A stretch of 64,000 nt of DNA, from assembly GCA_965644315.1 (NCBI GenBank), contig CBFFRQ010000013.1, forward strand, positions 868,001 through 932,000, in the 5' to 3' direction. Under the pieces are notes generated by a model that was not told the origin of the DNA, made no database searches, and saw nothing but the letters and a program-made list of their open reading frames with translations. The stretch is from Caecitellus pseudoparvulus. Taxonomy: Eukaryota > Bigyra: Bicosoecida. The translations under genes and the position numbers were made by a program. Below, in pieces: positions 1 through 12,200 of the stretch (the stretch's first letter is position 1; each line of letters opens with the position of its first letter).

Positions 1-79
1 GTGGAAGGTGCGGAAATTGAAGCAGCACAAGCGTGAGCGAGCTCTCTCACGCCCTGCTCGCCTCACCCGTGGCCCACAG
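1..79 (+). other. Probable 3' part of an intron upstream of the FANCD2 coding exon
   Basis: This stretch ends in a pyrimidine-rich segment followed by CCCACAG at 73-79, a good 3' splice site. The FANCD2 frame is closed by a TGA at 34-36, so it should be non-coding. It carries GCGGAAAT at 10-17, the motif found near most gene starts in this window. The donor and the first coding exon lie outside the window, although the very first bases (GTGG) could be the donor itself. Confidence 0.5.
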
Positions 80-3000
80 ACTGGCACAGCGTTGCATCCA
101 GCTTAGGAGTGCACTTGATATCCTCTCTGGACAAGGCTGTCACCCAAGGCAAGGTGATTCCGGAGGATCTGCAGCAGCGTGAGAGCATGCCTGGCTATTG
201 CGTCCACCGCGCCAGCCAGCAACAAAACATGCCCTCCCCACGCCCCCCCTCCTCCTTAGAATGGACGGACATGCTGACTGGTCGGGACTCCTTCATGTGC
301 ATGTTCGGGAGGGCGCTGGAGGAGGAAGGCGTGCGAGTGGGCGGCATGGCCAGCATGCAGCCTTCCCTGGGCGCTGTGCTGCTGCGGTGGACAGCAACCC
401 AGACTGCCTTGCTGGAGGCAGCCATCGACGCAGCCGCACTGCACCTGACCCCAGAGGACGAAGCCTCCGGCGCGGCAGCGTGCTTTGTGTCCAGTTTGAG
501 CTGCCAGCCTGTGCTCCTGGCCCCGTCGGCATTCGTCGCTGCCCTGCAACTGCACCTGCCTGTGTTCCCCCGTGGAGTGCAGGTGAGGCTCCTTGCAGCT
601 CTGCCCCAGTTGCTCTCCAGTGTGGATGTCGCAGATGTCGCGGGGGAGCTGCTGTGCGGACACCTCGCGGCAGCCCCCGAGACTGCACCGGCTGTTCTGG
701 ATGCGGCTGAGGCGCTGTGTTTGCCGACTGATGCGGTGGCGGCTTTGGTGAAGGAGGCTGTGGGCATGCTGCCCTTTGCAGAGGGAGCGTCCACTCCGGC
801 CCTGGCTTCGTTTGTCCTGCGCAATGCTGGTGCCTTGCTCGCAGAAGAGGCTGCCGAGCCGCGCAGCAAGCGGTCCCGCAGCGCCTCCTCCCCCTCCAGC
901 GCTGTGCACGACGCCAGCGCAGCGAGGAGCTCAATGAACACGGAGGAGGTGCTGCATGCTGTCTTCCAGTGTATTGAGCAGTGCTGCAGTGGCGGACTCC
1001 AGGGCGACGTGTCTCCTGGGCTGGCCCTCTTGCTGGCAGCCTGTCGTCGGGCAATGGTGTCCAATTTGCCCCAGCTGCCTGTCTGGGCAGAGCGCTGGGT
1101 GTCTGAGCTAGAGGGCGAGGACGCTGACCTGCACCTTCACGGTCCTCGCTTTCTGGCAGCCAGTTCCCTGAACTGGTGCTGTGCACACGTGCTGACTGCC
1201 GCAGGGTTTGGCCGGGCGAGTGACACAGCCGTGTCCCAGCTGCTCAGCGCCGTGGCGAACTCCAAGCTTACCCAGGATGACCTGGTGCAACTGTTCGAGT
1301 CCCTTTTCACTGTGTTCGACACCACTTGTGACGACGCTGTCGTCTGGACAGCCGAGGCCTTGTCGCGAGCAGCGTTGCGAGCGCCGCAAGGCAAAGGAAA
1401 AGCAGGCGCCAAGGCGGTTGCACGGCAGCAGTGCGTGGTGCTGGCTGCACTCACAGCTTTACTGAAGGCATGCATGGGCCCTGAATCCGGGGTAGAGCAA
1501 CTCAACGAGGCAGTCTTTGCCATACTGCGCCTTGCTGTGAAGGGCAACGGGGCGGCGGCGGCGCTGGCACTGCAACCTGTGCTGCACGTGCTACAACTCA
1601 CGGGGCAACCACTTCAAAGTCTGGGCCGTTTCTGGGAGTACTTTGTCTCTGTCATGGACCACATGAGCGCTGTGGAGCCGGACTTCGTCCATGCGTTGTA
1701 TGCGTGCTTGTTGCTGCTGCGCGTCGGCGCGGACGGCACGCCCCACCACGAGCTGGATGTCATGATCAACAAGCAGCTGCAGAGCAAAGACCCCAAGTAC
1801 CTCGCTTGTGGAGTGATGGGCACGTTGTGCAAGCTGCGCTGGCTTGGCTGGTGGGCTGCCCAGCAAGGCCCCGAGCCTGGGGGTGTCCGCATCGCCTCGC
1901 TGGATGCGGCAGCCGGGGCAGGGGCGCCAGACTGCAGCCCCAAGGGCGTGCAAGACTGCCTGAGCCAGGCCCTGTCACTGTTGGGGCCGAGACACGATGC
2001 AAAGGCACTCCTGCTCGTCATGCTGGCGAGCGCTGCAGCGGGACCGGGCACGCAGTCGCACGGGGGTCCCGTGGCAGCGCCTGGCCATGCAACGTCAGCC
2101 TTCGTGCAGTGGAGTCAGCAGCGGTTGCAGGGTCTGCAAGGCGTGCCAGCTGCGAGTCAAGACTGTGTACCAGCATTTCCGAACCTTGCCCTGCAAGCGG
2201 TGCTGGACGCCATCTCGGAGTTGCTGGAGAGTGACTGTTTGCAGCCGGCGCTGCCTGCACCTCACTTGGGCGGCGCCTTTGCGCCGCCCGTCTCCTTCTC
2301 GCAGTGCAACGGAGATCCACAGCGCCTGATTCTGTGCGAGCTGAACCATGACATGCCCGACTGGTCACCACTCGCCCTGGACTCCCACGCCTTGGCAAAG
2401 GGCCAGTGCAGCACTGTGCATGCTGCTCTGCTCTGGCCAGCCCTTCAGGCAGCCATGGCATGCGCGCAGGCGCTGGAAGGCGCCGCGCTTGAAGGCATGG
2501 AGGACTTTCTGTCTGCGGGAGTCGTCCTGCCGGAACATGTGGGTGACTTTGTCACTGCGTGGCAGGGCGCAGAGTTGGGGCAGTCGGCTGCGGCAGCTGC
2601 CAGCACTTGGCCCGAGTGGGCCCAGCGCACGGTGCACCAGCAAGCGGAAGATGTGGCCCGGGTCTTCGTGGCCATGAATTGGTTCCGGTCCGTCATGAAC
2701 ACGTGGGCCGTCACCGGCACGCAGTGTGCACGGTTCACCTCCCGTTTCGCCAGTCTACACCTGGCACTGCGTGCCTTGGAACAGTGGCTGGCTCGAGCCC
2801 TGCACCTCATGCCGAGTGACAGCCATGCACAGCAAGCTGTGCAACACCTGGCACTCGCACAGCCCCTGATCCAGAAGTGTGCGAGTGGGTTTCATTCCGG
2901 CGCCGCCAGCTTCCTGCAACCACAGATCGTACCGGCACCCTGGCTGATGGACGGCGAGGAGGAGCTTGGGGCGCCGCCTGGCAAGAAAAGCACCCTTGGT

Positions 3001-4473
3001 GCGTCGTGGAGCGCGGCGTTGGTCCCGCTCATGCCGCACGTCAGTGCGGTGTGGGCTGCAGCACCTGCTGCAGCCTGGCCTGCATCGAGTTTGCGGGCAG
3101 GCCTCAGCCCACGCTGTGTGGCCTGCCCCAAGCGGCTGCACCCGTCAGTCTCGGCGTCATTTTATCACCGCATCACATCAGCCCCAATGCCCCGGAAGGG
3201 GGCAGAGCAGCTCTTCGAGTTGCTGCTGGGGCCAGCGCCGGGACACTCAGGCGGTAGTATGGCAGTTCTGGGAGCCATCGACGCTGTGCACGAGGCGTGC
3301 CATGCGATGGATGGCGGCATCGGGGACGTTGCGATCGCTTCCAGCACTCTCTGCGAAGCAGTCAGGCTGCTGGCATGGGTTGTGCAGCACATGGACGCAG
3401 TGCATGCGTGCTGGGAAGACGCTTCGGCATCCGTTGCCAAGGCGCTCCTGGATGCACCCCGGGAGGGGCCATCCCCACCCGCCCCAGCCAGTGTCTCCTG
3501 GCCTGCGGACGGCAGGCGTGCTGTGCGCGTTGTGGCGACGTGGCTTCTGAGCCAAGTTCCCCTGCTTCCAGTACCAAAGGCTGCGCTAGCGACGCTGGGC
3601 GCAGTGCAGACTATGGCTGATGCTGTGCAAGGGGATGGGGAGGTGTTTGAAGCGCTGCAGCGTGAGATCGAACTGACGTGCCAGCGGCTGCTCGAGCAGC
3701 CACAGTCCGAGGAAACGCCCTGGAGACCTTCTGACGTCGCTGGCGTCGTCAAGCGCTACATGCGGGCGACTGCCACGCCTTTCAAGACTGCAGCAACCAT
3801 TGGGAAAGGAACCCTGCTGCCGTTGCTGAACCAGGAGCCACACGCTGCGGCGTTGCAGCTCGTGGGAGAGCACGATGTGGCGAGTGTGTGGAAGGCGCTG
3901 TTCCAACGACTGGTGGCTGCTCTGTGCCAGGAGACCGTGCCAGGGTCAGAGGCCTCAGCCCCGGAACAAGACGCCTTCCTTGCGCTGTTGGAGCAGGGCA
4001 CTGCGGCGGCGAAACTCCTCATGGTGCTGACCAAGCAGCCCATCAAGGGGGCCGCACCACTCCATGCCGTGGCTGTGCGACAGGGCGCCACTCTGTTCGC
4101 CCATGCTCGTGAGTGGGCTGGGTTCCTGACCACCATGATGCCAGTGGCCACCAAGCGAGTCGTTGCGACGCTGAAAAACATGCAGAGTGTCGGGCGCCAG
4201 CTGCACGCCATCGCGGGGCACGCCCAAGCAGCTGGCGCGCGTCGGCTGGCAACTGCCATTACCAGCCTGCGAAGCAAGCAGGAGGGCTGGCTATTCGCTG
4301 TGAAGAGCCTCTTGACTGCGGCAGGGGCAGGGCAAGTGTTCTGGATGGGCAGCTTGAAGGCGAAGGACCTGACGGGGCAGGAAGTGGGCAGTCAGCTGGC
4401 CGCCGCTGTGCCTGCATCTGACTCGGCCGCCGACTCCGATGGCGACGGCGAGGTGGACGAGGAAGGCGAATAG
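80..4473 (+). CDS. FANCD2: Fanconi anemia group D2 protein (5' partial)
   Basis: FANCD2 is the DNA-clamp subunit that is mono-ubiquitinated with FANCI during interstrand crosslink repair in the nucleus. Exons are 80-178 and 260-4473; the 81-nt intron (GTGAGAGC...CCTCCTTAG) is a multiple of three without stops, so a naive frame reads through it. About 1,436 residues are visible, against about 1,450 for the human protein, so only a short N-terminal exon seems missing. Family landmarks occur in the expected order: ADVAGELL in the N-terminal solenoid, INKQLQSKDPKYLACGVMG at the segment that carries the ubiquitin-acceptor lysine in animals, VFVAMNWFRSVMNTW in the middle, and VFWMGSLKAKDLTGQEV near the C-terminus, followed by an acidic tail (DSDGDGEVDEEGE). 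These favour FANCD2 over its paralog FANCI. The last 82 nt overlap the coding end of the convergent antiporter gene. Confidence 0.9.
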
Positions 4474-6082
4474 ACGCCTTGGATCCGCTCTGGGTGAGGA
4501 GGACCCAGCCATGGCAGAGTGTAGCGGAACCCGATGGGTGCTAGGAGGGTACTGAGCACGACAGCCCACACGACGCCGCCGGCTGTGGCCGGTGACAGCA
4601 ACCCCGCCTGCACAGCTTGGCGTGCAATGAGAAACGAAAATTCACCTCGCCCATTCATGGCCCAGCCAAGGAGCATGGCGGGGCCCCACGCGAGGGGTGG
4701 CGGGGCCCACACCCCCAGCGCCAGCTTGCCGGCCACAGCGGCCAGGAACAGCGCAGCACCCTGCCCCAAGGCGCCGGGCGTGAACAGCGATCGCACCGGC
4801 GGCACCGCAAAGCCCACTGTGCAGGAAAAGAACAGTGCTGAGCCCCAGCCGACGAACGGGTGCACGTGTGACTCCCAGGCCTGCTTGGTTGCATCGCTGC
4901 GGGAAAACGCCAGGCCGGCCAAAAAAACGCCGAGGAGGTCGGACGAGCGAACTGCCGAGCACGCCGCCGCCATGCCCGTAGCCAGGCAGCACATGAGGAA
5001 CAGCAGGCAAGCCCCAGTGCCCGAGTGCAGCGCGGTGTAGGCGCCATGCTCGTCGCCCTGCCTTTCACTGCTGCCAGCACTGCAGAGCTCGGCCATCGTG
5101 GCCGCTTCGTCGAGGTCGATGGCCTCTTGCAGCGCTGCATCCGTGGACCCCCCGTGCAACTGGCGCCCACCCTCGGACTGCACGCTGCCTTCATCGCCCT
5201 CTCCAGTCAAGGGCACTGCCACCACCACTTCCACCGGAGTGTGGGCACCATCGCTGCCTTCATCGCTGCAGGTGACCTGTAGCGACGACGGTTCACCAGC
5301 CTGCACAGCCGTCAGCTCCAGGCCTCGCTCGGCTTGCGGCGAAGTTCCCCCAACTGCGGCCCGTACGCATGCGCTGGCAGTCGCTTCTAGCCACGCAACA
5401 TTCGCAGACACTCCCCATGCGATCGCAGTGCCGAGGAGAATGGCACCGACGCTGGCCACGATGGGCGCCGCCACAGCCCAAGCACCCACGTGGGCAGCCT
5501 CCAGAGCTTGCACTTCTGCCAGCAGCACCAAGCTCATGACGTCGTCCAGCACAGCTGCAGCGGCGATGAGGCGGCCAAGCTGGGTGTCTAGCAAGTGCGC
5601 ATCGGCAAGCAACTGGGAGGTGAAGCCGAGACTCGTGGGGGCAATGGCAGCACCTGCGGCCAGGCCCGCAGTGACGGTGCCCCCGAATGCAAGGACAATG
5701 GCAAGTGTGAAGAGGACGGGCAGGGCGACGCCTGTGGCGGCGGCTGCCGTGGCTCGAGGTAGCAGAGGCAGCAGTGCTGTGCTGTCCACTTGCAGGCCGG
5801 ACTCCACCACGAGCAGGTAAATGCCAAGCTTGCCCAGGAGCGACAGCCCATCGTGGAAGGGGACAATGTCGAGAGAAGGCGGTCCCAGGGCGGCACCAGC
5901 GATGAACTGTGCGCGTGGGCGGGCAGGGCAAGGCGTGCATTGGCCGCGCAGGAAGCGATTTCCGCAGGCCAGCCCACCTCGCCGATCAGCGGGGCGACGC
6001 CGCAGGCGAGGGCCACACTGCCTGCCGCCCACACAGAGGCAAAGAGTGCAACCAATGCCAGCTCATTTTGGATGCTGAGCAT
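4392..6082 (-). CDS. Cation/proton antiporter, CPA2 (KefB/Nha-like) family
   Basis: This is a polytopic membrane protein of 539 residues, predicted to exchange Na+ or K+ for H+. Exon 1 is 6082-5978 (35 codons from MLSIQNELALVALFAS to APLIGE) and exon 2 is 5906-4392. The 71-nt intron joins APLIGE directly to FIAGAALGPPSL, the conserved inhibitor-binding/first helical hairpin region of the family. Later features are a helix with AAAVLDDVMSLVLLAEV (the acidic pair typical of the ion-binding core), a hydrophilic insertion of about 120 residues in the middle, and a final block MNGRGEFSFLIARQA. The intron holds ATTTCCGC at 5958-5965. The C-terminal Ser/Asp-rich tail overlaps the FANCD2 stop region by 82 nt. 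Substrate and membrane location cannot be told from sequence. Confidence 0.85.
5955..5965. promoter_or_regulatory. GCGGAAATCGC element, antiporter intron 1
   Basis: On the coding strand GCGGAAATCGC lies 12 nt after the 5' splice site of the only intron, about 117 nt downstream of the ATG. It is one member of the window-wide repeated motif. Confidence 0.5.
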
Positions 6083-6227
6083 GATACCCAGTGGCCGCCC
6101 GTGCAACCTGTGCCAGGCGACGCGCGTGACTGTGCCGCAAGCAAGCCTCAGCTGTGCAGCTCCCCGACATGGCGCCGGCTGGGCCTCGCAGCGACTTGAG
6201 GCGCGTGTGTGTGTTTGCATGGTGCAT

Positions 6228-9200
6228 TCACCGCGAGGCCACGGTGAGTTTTGTGAGCTGCCGCAGGGTTGCAGCAACGAAGGGAGACACGGGCGCCAGG
6301 GCCGGCACGAGCGGCGCCGCCGACAGAGCTGACTGGCGCACTTCAGTGCCTTCCGCCTGCGCCGCTGCGTGCAGGAGCCAGATGTACAGGGCGCTTTCCA
6401 GGGCCTCCGTGAGGATGCGTGCGCTCTCTCGTGCGCGCGTCAGAGCACGCCACACGACGACCGGCGCCGTGGCTGTGGCCGTGCGAGCCAGGCTGCGGCT
6501 GTCCTCCGGCGCGGCGCCTGAGGAGCCGCCCATGCCGTAGCCATGCGGCGGGGGCAGCTGGGCCTCACAGGCGTCCAGGGACGCCGCTGCTGATACGCCC
6601 ACCATGGCGATGCGGCGCAGGGTGACGAGGGTCTCCAGGGCACCCCGTGCCGCGACGCCGGCCTGGATGACGGTGTCCACGAGAGTGCCGATGGGGGCGA
6701 CGGCGTCGTCTCCTGCCGCCTGCGTGGACGGCAGGTACAGCATGGGTGCGCCAGACTGCCCCAGCCCCGACACGGGCACCTGCACCCGCTGGTAGGCCAG
6801 CGCAGCCAGGAGGGCCTTCTGGCCCAGCGCCACTGCAGCTGCGGCGTACTGCGTCTGCACGAGGCCGCCCAGTGGCCCCAGCGCCACGCGGCGGGAAGCC
6901 AGGTTGCGCTCCCACGGCGTGAGGGGCGTCATGGTGGCCCACCACGGCACAGAGCCGTGCAGCTCCGTGATCTCGGGGGGCGGCGTCGTCCACGCGCCAA
7001 TGCCGCCTGAAGCCTGCACCACCCCCCGTGCCAGGCGCACCCGTGCCACATCCATGCCCTGGCCCCACGCTGCGCCGGCTGCCTGGCTGGCGTCAGTGGA
7101 GCTGGCCACGGCATACGGTGCTGCTCCGGGCTGAGCGGCCAGGCGTGCTGCCAGGCGCATGAGCAGGCTGTGCAGTGTGTGCGCTCGCAACAGGGTCATG
7201 ACTTCCTCTTGCACGGGCAGGCGGCGCTCCGTGCCAGTGGGTGGCGTGATGAGGGTGGTCAGGAGGTGGGCTGTGTGGGCAGCCAGGTGCAGCGCTGTCA
7301 GGGGCGCCGCTGGCGTGGACGCCACTTGCAGCAGCACCCGCAGCAGGGTGGCGTGCGTCCCCAGCCACACGCGGCAGCCCTCCAGCGTGGAGGTGTCCCC
7401 TGGGCGGCACGCGAGCAGGGACCGCAGGAGCAGCAGCACCGTGCGGAGGCGTGGCGCCACCACCTCCAGCAGGGCGGCGAGGGAGGCTGGTGGGCCCATG
7501 GAGAAAGCAGACGCCAGCGCGTCCCGTGCCGCTGCCAGCCACTGCAGGTCAGTCAGAGCGCCAAGAATGTCCTCTGCCAACAACGCGTCGGCGCCTCCTG
7601 GGGCCATGCACAGCTGCACGAAGGTGGTGAGGGCGGAGGACGCTAGGGTGGCCACTGCCGCGGGGTCGGCGGTGTCCAGGCCCTGTGTGAAGGCGCCGGG
7701 GCCTGTGGTGTCCAGGGCGGACTGGGCCCTGGTCAGCGCCAGGCTGACGCTGTCTAGCTGCGGGTCGGTGGCGCCGCCACGCTCCCCCTCGTCCGGGAGT
7801 GGCGCAGGTGACGCGCCCCACAGCGGAGGCAGCAGGGGGCCCTGTCCATCAGCCCCCCCGCCCAAGGCTGTCAGCTGTCCCCGCGACGCCGCAAAGGCGC
7901 GGGCGGCCTGGGCAGCGCTGGCCGCCTGCGCGTACATGGCCTGCACGCTGGCCACGCTGCCTGCCGAGAGTTTGGAGCGCAGGGCTGCCTCGTATGAGTC
8001 AGCCGCGACGAGTGTGGCCACCAGTGACGCGACGCGGCGGGAGGGCTGCAGCCCGCTGATCCACCCCCGGGCGGCAGAGGCGACGGCTCCCGAGGGGGCG
8101 ACGCTGCGCATTTGCCGGGCAAATGCCAGGACCTGCCCCAGCGCCTGCAGCGCCGCGGTGCGCAGCGCAGGGCTGCCAGACGTGGCGTCCGTCGCCGCGC
8201 TGCGCACGAGGGCTGAGCCCACAGCGGCCACTGCTGCGCCCAGCCCAGCCGATGAACGGTCCACAGCGGCCATCAGCGCAGCCCGGTCCACGCCCGTCAC
8301 GGCCTCGGCGGGGTACGCGCCGCCAGGGGAGGTGGAAGGCAGGCCCTCCGTGGCGGTGTGCTGGGCGTGGTCCAGCAGCGACGGCGCCGCTGGCGTCTCG
8401 AACACGCCCAGCGCCGCCAGTGCCGCAGCGCCCTCCACTGCCACGACGCCTGGCAGGGTGGGCACCTCGCCCACCGCCTCCCAGCCCCCCGCCGCCTCCA
8501 TGCCCTGGGCATCCAGCGTGCCGGCCAGCACGGCCACATCCACGCCCGTGTCCGGCGCGCCCCGCTGGCCTGGAGTGACACACAGCAGGGCCGTGGCCAA
8601 GGTGGAGTCGTTGGGGTCGTGGGGCACCGTCGAGCGAGTGAGCGCGCCACGGGCCAAGCGCAGGAGGGACATGGAACGGGCACCGCCGGATGAGGTGCCC
8701 TCAGCGCTGGCTGCTTGGCGCAGGATGGCCAGGGGTGCCGTGGAGCCCGGCGCCAGGAGGGCAGTCAGTGCCAACACCCGGCGTGTCAGGGGGGGCAGAG
8801 CCTGTCCACACGCGTGCTGCATGGCGTGCCCCAGCGCCGCGTACAGCCACGTGCGGCAGGTGACCGAGGCGGCGCCGCCCAGGACGGGGGACACGTCCAG
8901 TGCACTGCCGATGCCGACGGCGCTGGCGCTGGCGCCTTGCCTGGCACACAGCAGCGACGTAAGGTCGCGCATGATGGCCTCTGCCCTGCGTGCAGACCGC
9001 AGCAGCGCGCCCACGGCGACGCCTGACCCCGTCACGGCGGTGTACGTCGCGCCGCCCTCCAGCACCTGGGCAGCAGTGGAGGGTGGCGGGGCCAGGCCGG
9101 GTGCGTGGGCGCCCAAACTGGCCGTGCCTCGCAGCGTCCAGACGAGGGAGGTGGTGGTGCGCGCCAAGGCGTCGGCCAGCGGCAGGGGGGTGCGGTCAGG

Positions 9201-12200
9201 CGCCACGCCCCTCCACTTGGACAGCACTGCGTGCAGGAGGTCGTGCGTGAGGGTGGACACCGCGTCGCCAGTGGAGGACGTGGGCAGCATGGTGGGCCCA
9301 TCGCCACCAGCCGCAGGAGGGGCTGCCGTCACACTGTCCATGCTGCCTCGAGGGGCCTTTCCTGCCAGGCCCCGCAGGGGGGGTCCACGGAGCGCCTGGG
9401 TCAGAGCGGCCCCGCCCAGGTTCAACCCCACCGTGACCGCTGTGTTCCAAGCACTGACCAGGGAGGTGGCGGTGCTGGTGGAGCGCACCAGCAGGTTGTA
9501 CGTGCGCACCCACCCGCAGCCACGGAGCAGAGCTGCCCCTGCGACGGCAGGGTGCACCGCCGCCCCTCTGTGCCCTGAGCCGTGGACGTGGGAGGAGGCG
9601 CCCTCCCCGCCGCCCACGAGGGTCGTCCCGCCCTGCAGGAAGGACGAGCTGCCGCCGCCGATGAGCGTGCGCACGGCGCTGTAGCCGCCGCCGCTTTCCT
9701 CGGCGCCTTGGTCGGTCAGGTGGGGCGGTCGCAGCGCCTTGTGGGCCATGCCAGCGAGCATGACCAGGCGCATGGCAGTGGTGCTCAGCACGTCCAGGGT
9801 GTAGGCACCCACCTCCAGCGTGTGCCCTGTGCCACGCCTGGCGTGGGAGGGAGCGGGTCCACCCCGACGCAGGCGCCCGGCGTCTTGCAGCACCGTCGCC
9901 GCCAACTGCCCCAGGCCGCCCCGCAGGCCCAGCAGGGGCGCGGCGGCAGTGGCGGGCGGCAGGGGGTCCACGACTCCCTCCCCCACATCTGGGTCCACAC
10001 CCCCCACCCGCTGCTTGTACAGTGCCAGAGCTGCCGAGAGGAAGGGGCCGATGGAGGCATCTGGGCTGCTGGAGGCCGGGCCGTGTGTCGCTGCATGCAG
10101 CAGGTGCACGGGCTCGTCCAGGGGCAGGGCAGCCAGCCACAGCGCCGCAGCTGAAGCGGCACTGCCGCCCGAAGGCGGCGGCACGGCCGAGAAGAGCGCC
10201 GCCAGCGCGTACACCAGCGAATGCGGCGCGGCTGATGCGGAGGCGGTGGCAGTGGCAGTGGGTGACAGCAGCAGCACCTCAGCTGCCACGCCACGCAGCA
10301 CCAGTGCGGCCAGGGCACGCCGGCCAACGACACCGTCCGCTCGCAGCGTGCACAGGGGCTCCAGGGCCGTCGCTGTAACCTGTGCCAGCACCGACACTTC
10401 GTCGGCTCGCAGGGCGAGGTTGGGCCCCGTGGCCCGCCCGCCCTGCCCGTGGGCCTGCACGAGGGTTTGCAGGGCTGCGCCGGACATGGCCACGGCGTCC
10501 GCGGTTACCAGGCGCTCCTCCTCCTCCAAAGCAGCCAGGCCCAGGTCGGCGGGTCGCCCGGCGGAGGCGCCCACCCCCGCCCCCGTCACGTGCATGTCCG
10601 ACAGGGACAGCGCGTGGGCGCCGCAGAGGCCGCAGTCCCACAGCAAGGCAGACCAGTAGGGGCGAGGGTCGCTGCCCTGCACGTCACACAGTGTCTGATG
10701 CACCGCGGGGGCCAGGAGGCCAATGTTCATGAGGCTGTTCAGCACGGCAGCGGCAGCGGCGGTGTCCACTGGGTGGCGGAAGGCGCCGCCCCTCGCACCC
10801 ACGGCGCCGATGATGGCCCGGAGCAGGGGGTTGCGCCGGGCACTCTTGGCCGCTTCGTGCATGTCTGCGGCGGTGTCCATGGCTGCCGAGCCGCTGCTGC
10901 CGCCGCGCAGGGCCAGTGCGCGCAGCTCGTCAGGGTCCGTCACGCCAGCTGCGTTCCGCACCATCTTGCCAAAGCCCAGCAGCTCCAGGCCGATGTTCTC
11001 ACGGGGCAGGCCGTCCAGGGTGGGCACGCTGGCGGCCGTCACGGCAGCGGCGATGCCCAGGCCGTCCACACCCACACCTCCTCGGCCGGCCTGTGGGAAG
11101 TCCAGCACCACCATGGAGTGCAGCCAGGCGAGGAGGGCCTTGGCTGCCGCCCGGTGCGCCAGGTGTCCCGCCAAGAAGGCCATCTCCTGCTCATCCTGCG
11201 CGGAGCGCGTGAGCCACACGCGGCTGGAGACGTGCACCATGTCCACGCCTGTGCCCATGTCCAGGGCAGGCATGTCAGCCAGGAAGCCCCCGCGACCGGA
11301 GCAGCCACCCCCCGCCGGGTCCACGCCCAGCAGCAGAGCAACACGCTTGTACGCGTCTGCGGGGATGTCGTCGCTGCCCCAGACAGTGCTGGTGGAGGGG
11401 ACGCCATCGGCGCCGGCCCCCGCCCCCACCAGCAGCGTCAGCAAGCCATCTTCCACCGTCGCCTCGTCGCCGGCAGCTGCCGTGAGGCCCCCTGCACCCC
11501 CCTCGTGCTGGGCCCCGTGCACGCTGGGCACGCCGCCCATGGCACTGCCCAGCACCATGCGCAGAGCCAGCAGTGTCAGGCGTGCATCATCCGCGGCACT
11601 GCCGGAGTCTGGTGCCAGGGCTCGGGCGAGAGCGCGCTGCAGCGCTGCGAGGTGTGAGCCGCCCACCCACCCTGTGGCGGTGCGCCGCTTCTTCACCAGG
11701 GCTGACGGGGCGGCGTAGCTGACGAGGGAGGTCGCGCTGCGCTTGCGACCGCGGCCGCTGCCTCGCTGGGTGCTCTCGTGAGTCGCCAGGGCCTGCAGTG
11801 TCAACTCCTCCCATTCCTCGCCCTGCCCATCAGCGTCGTCTGCGTACCCTTCGCTGCCGTACGCGTCTGCTGGGCCGTAGCGGAACGCCAGGCACACTGT
11901 GCCGTCCTGCTCCCGTGGCAAGCCCAGGCTGTACCCCACCTCGCCAGGACCCGAGTGCCCAGGGCGCAGGTCCCCCCCTCCTCCGCTGCCCCGCATGTTG
12001 CGCCGCCGCACGGGGGTGCCCCACAGCGCAGGCTGCCGTGTCAGCTGCGACACGAGCTCGGCGTGGAAGGTGCTGGTGGCACGGGGGCCAGTGGTGAGGC
12101 CGCTCAGCACCTGCACTGCAGCCAGGCTGACACGCCCATCCTGGCCAGTGCTGTACGCGGCGTAGCGCAGGATGGGCGGGATGACCTTGAGGTCCAGCAA

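Noticed and set aside
109-4473. FANCI instead of FANCD2
   Set aside because: FANCI and FANCD2 share the fold, but the FWMGSLKAKDLTGQEV segment and acidic tail and the MNWFRSVMNTW segment are characteristic of FANCD2.
7159-9684. 841-residue open frame on the + strand
   Set aside because: It lies antisense to NUP205, is Ser/Arg/Ala-rich with no domain, and arises because GC-rich coding DNA has few stops in other frames.
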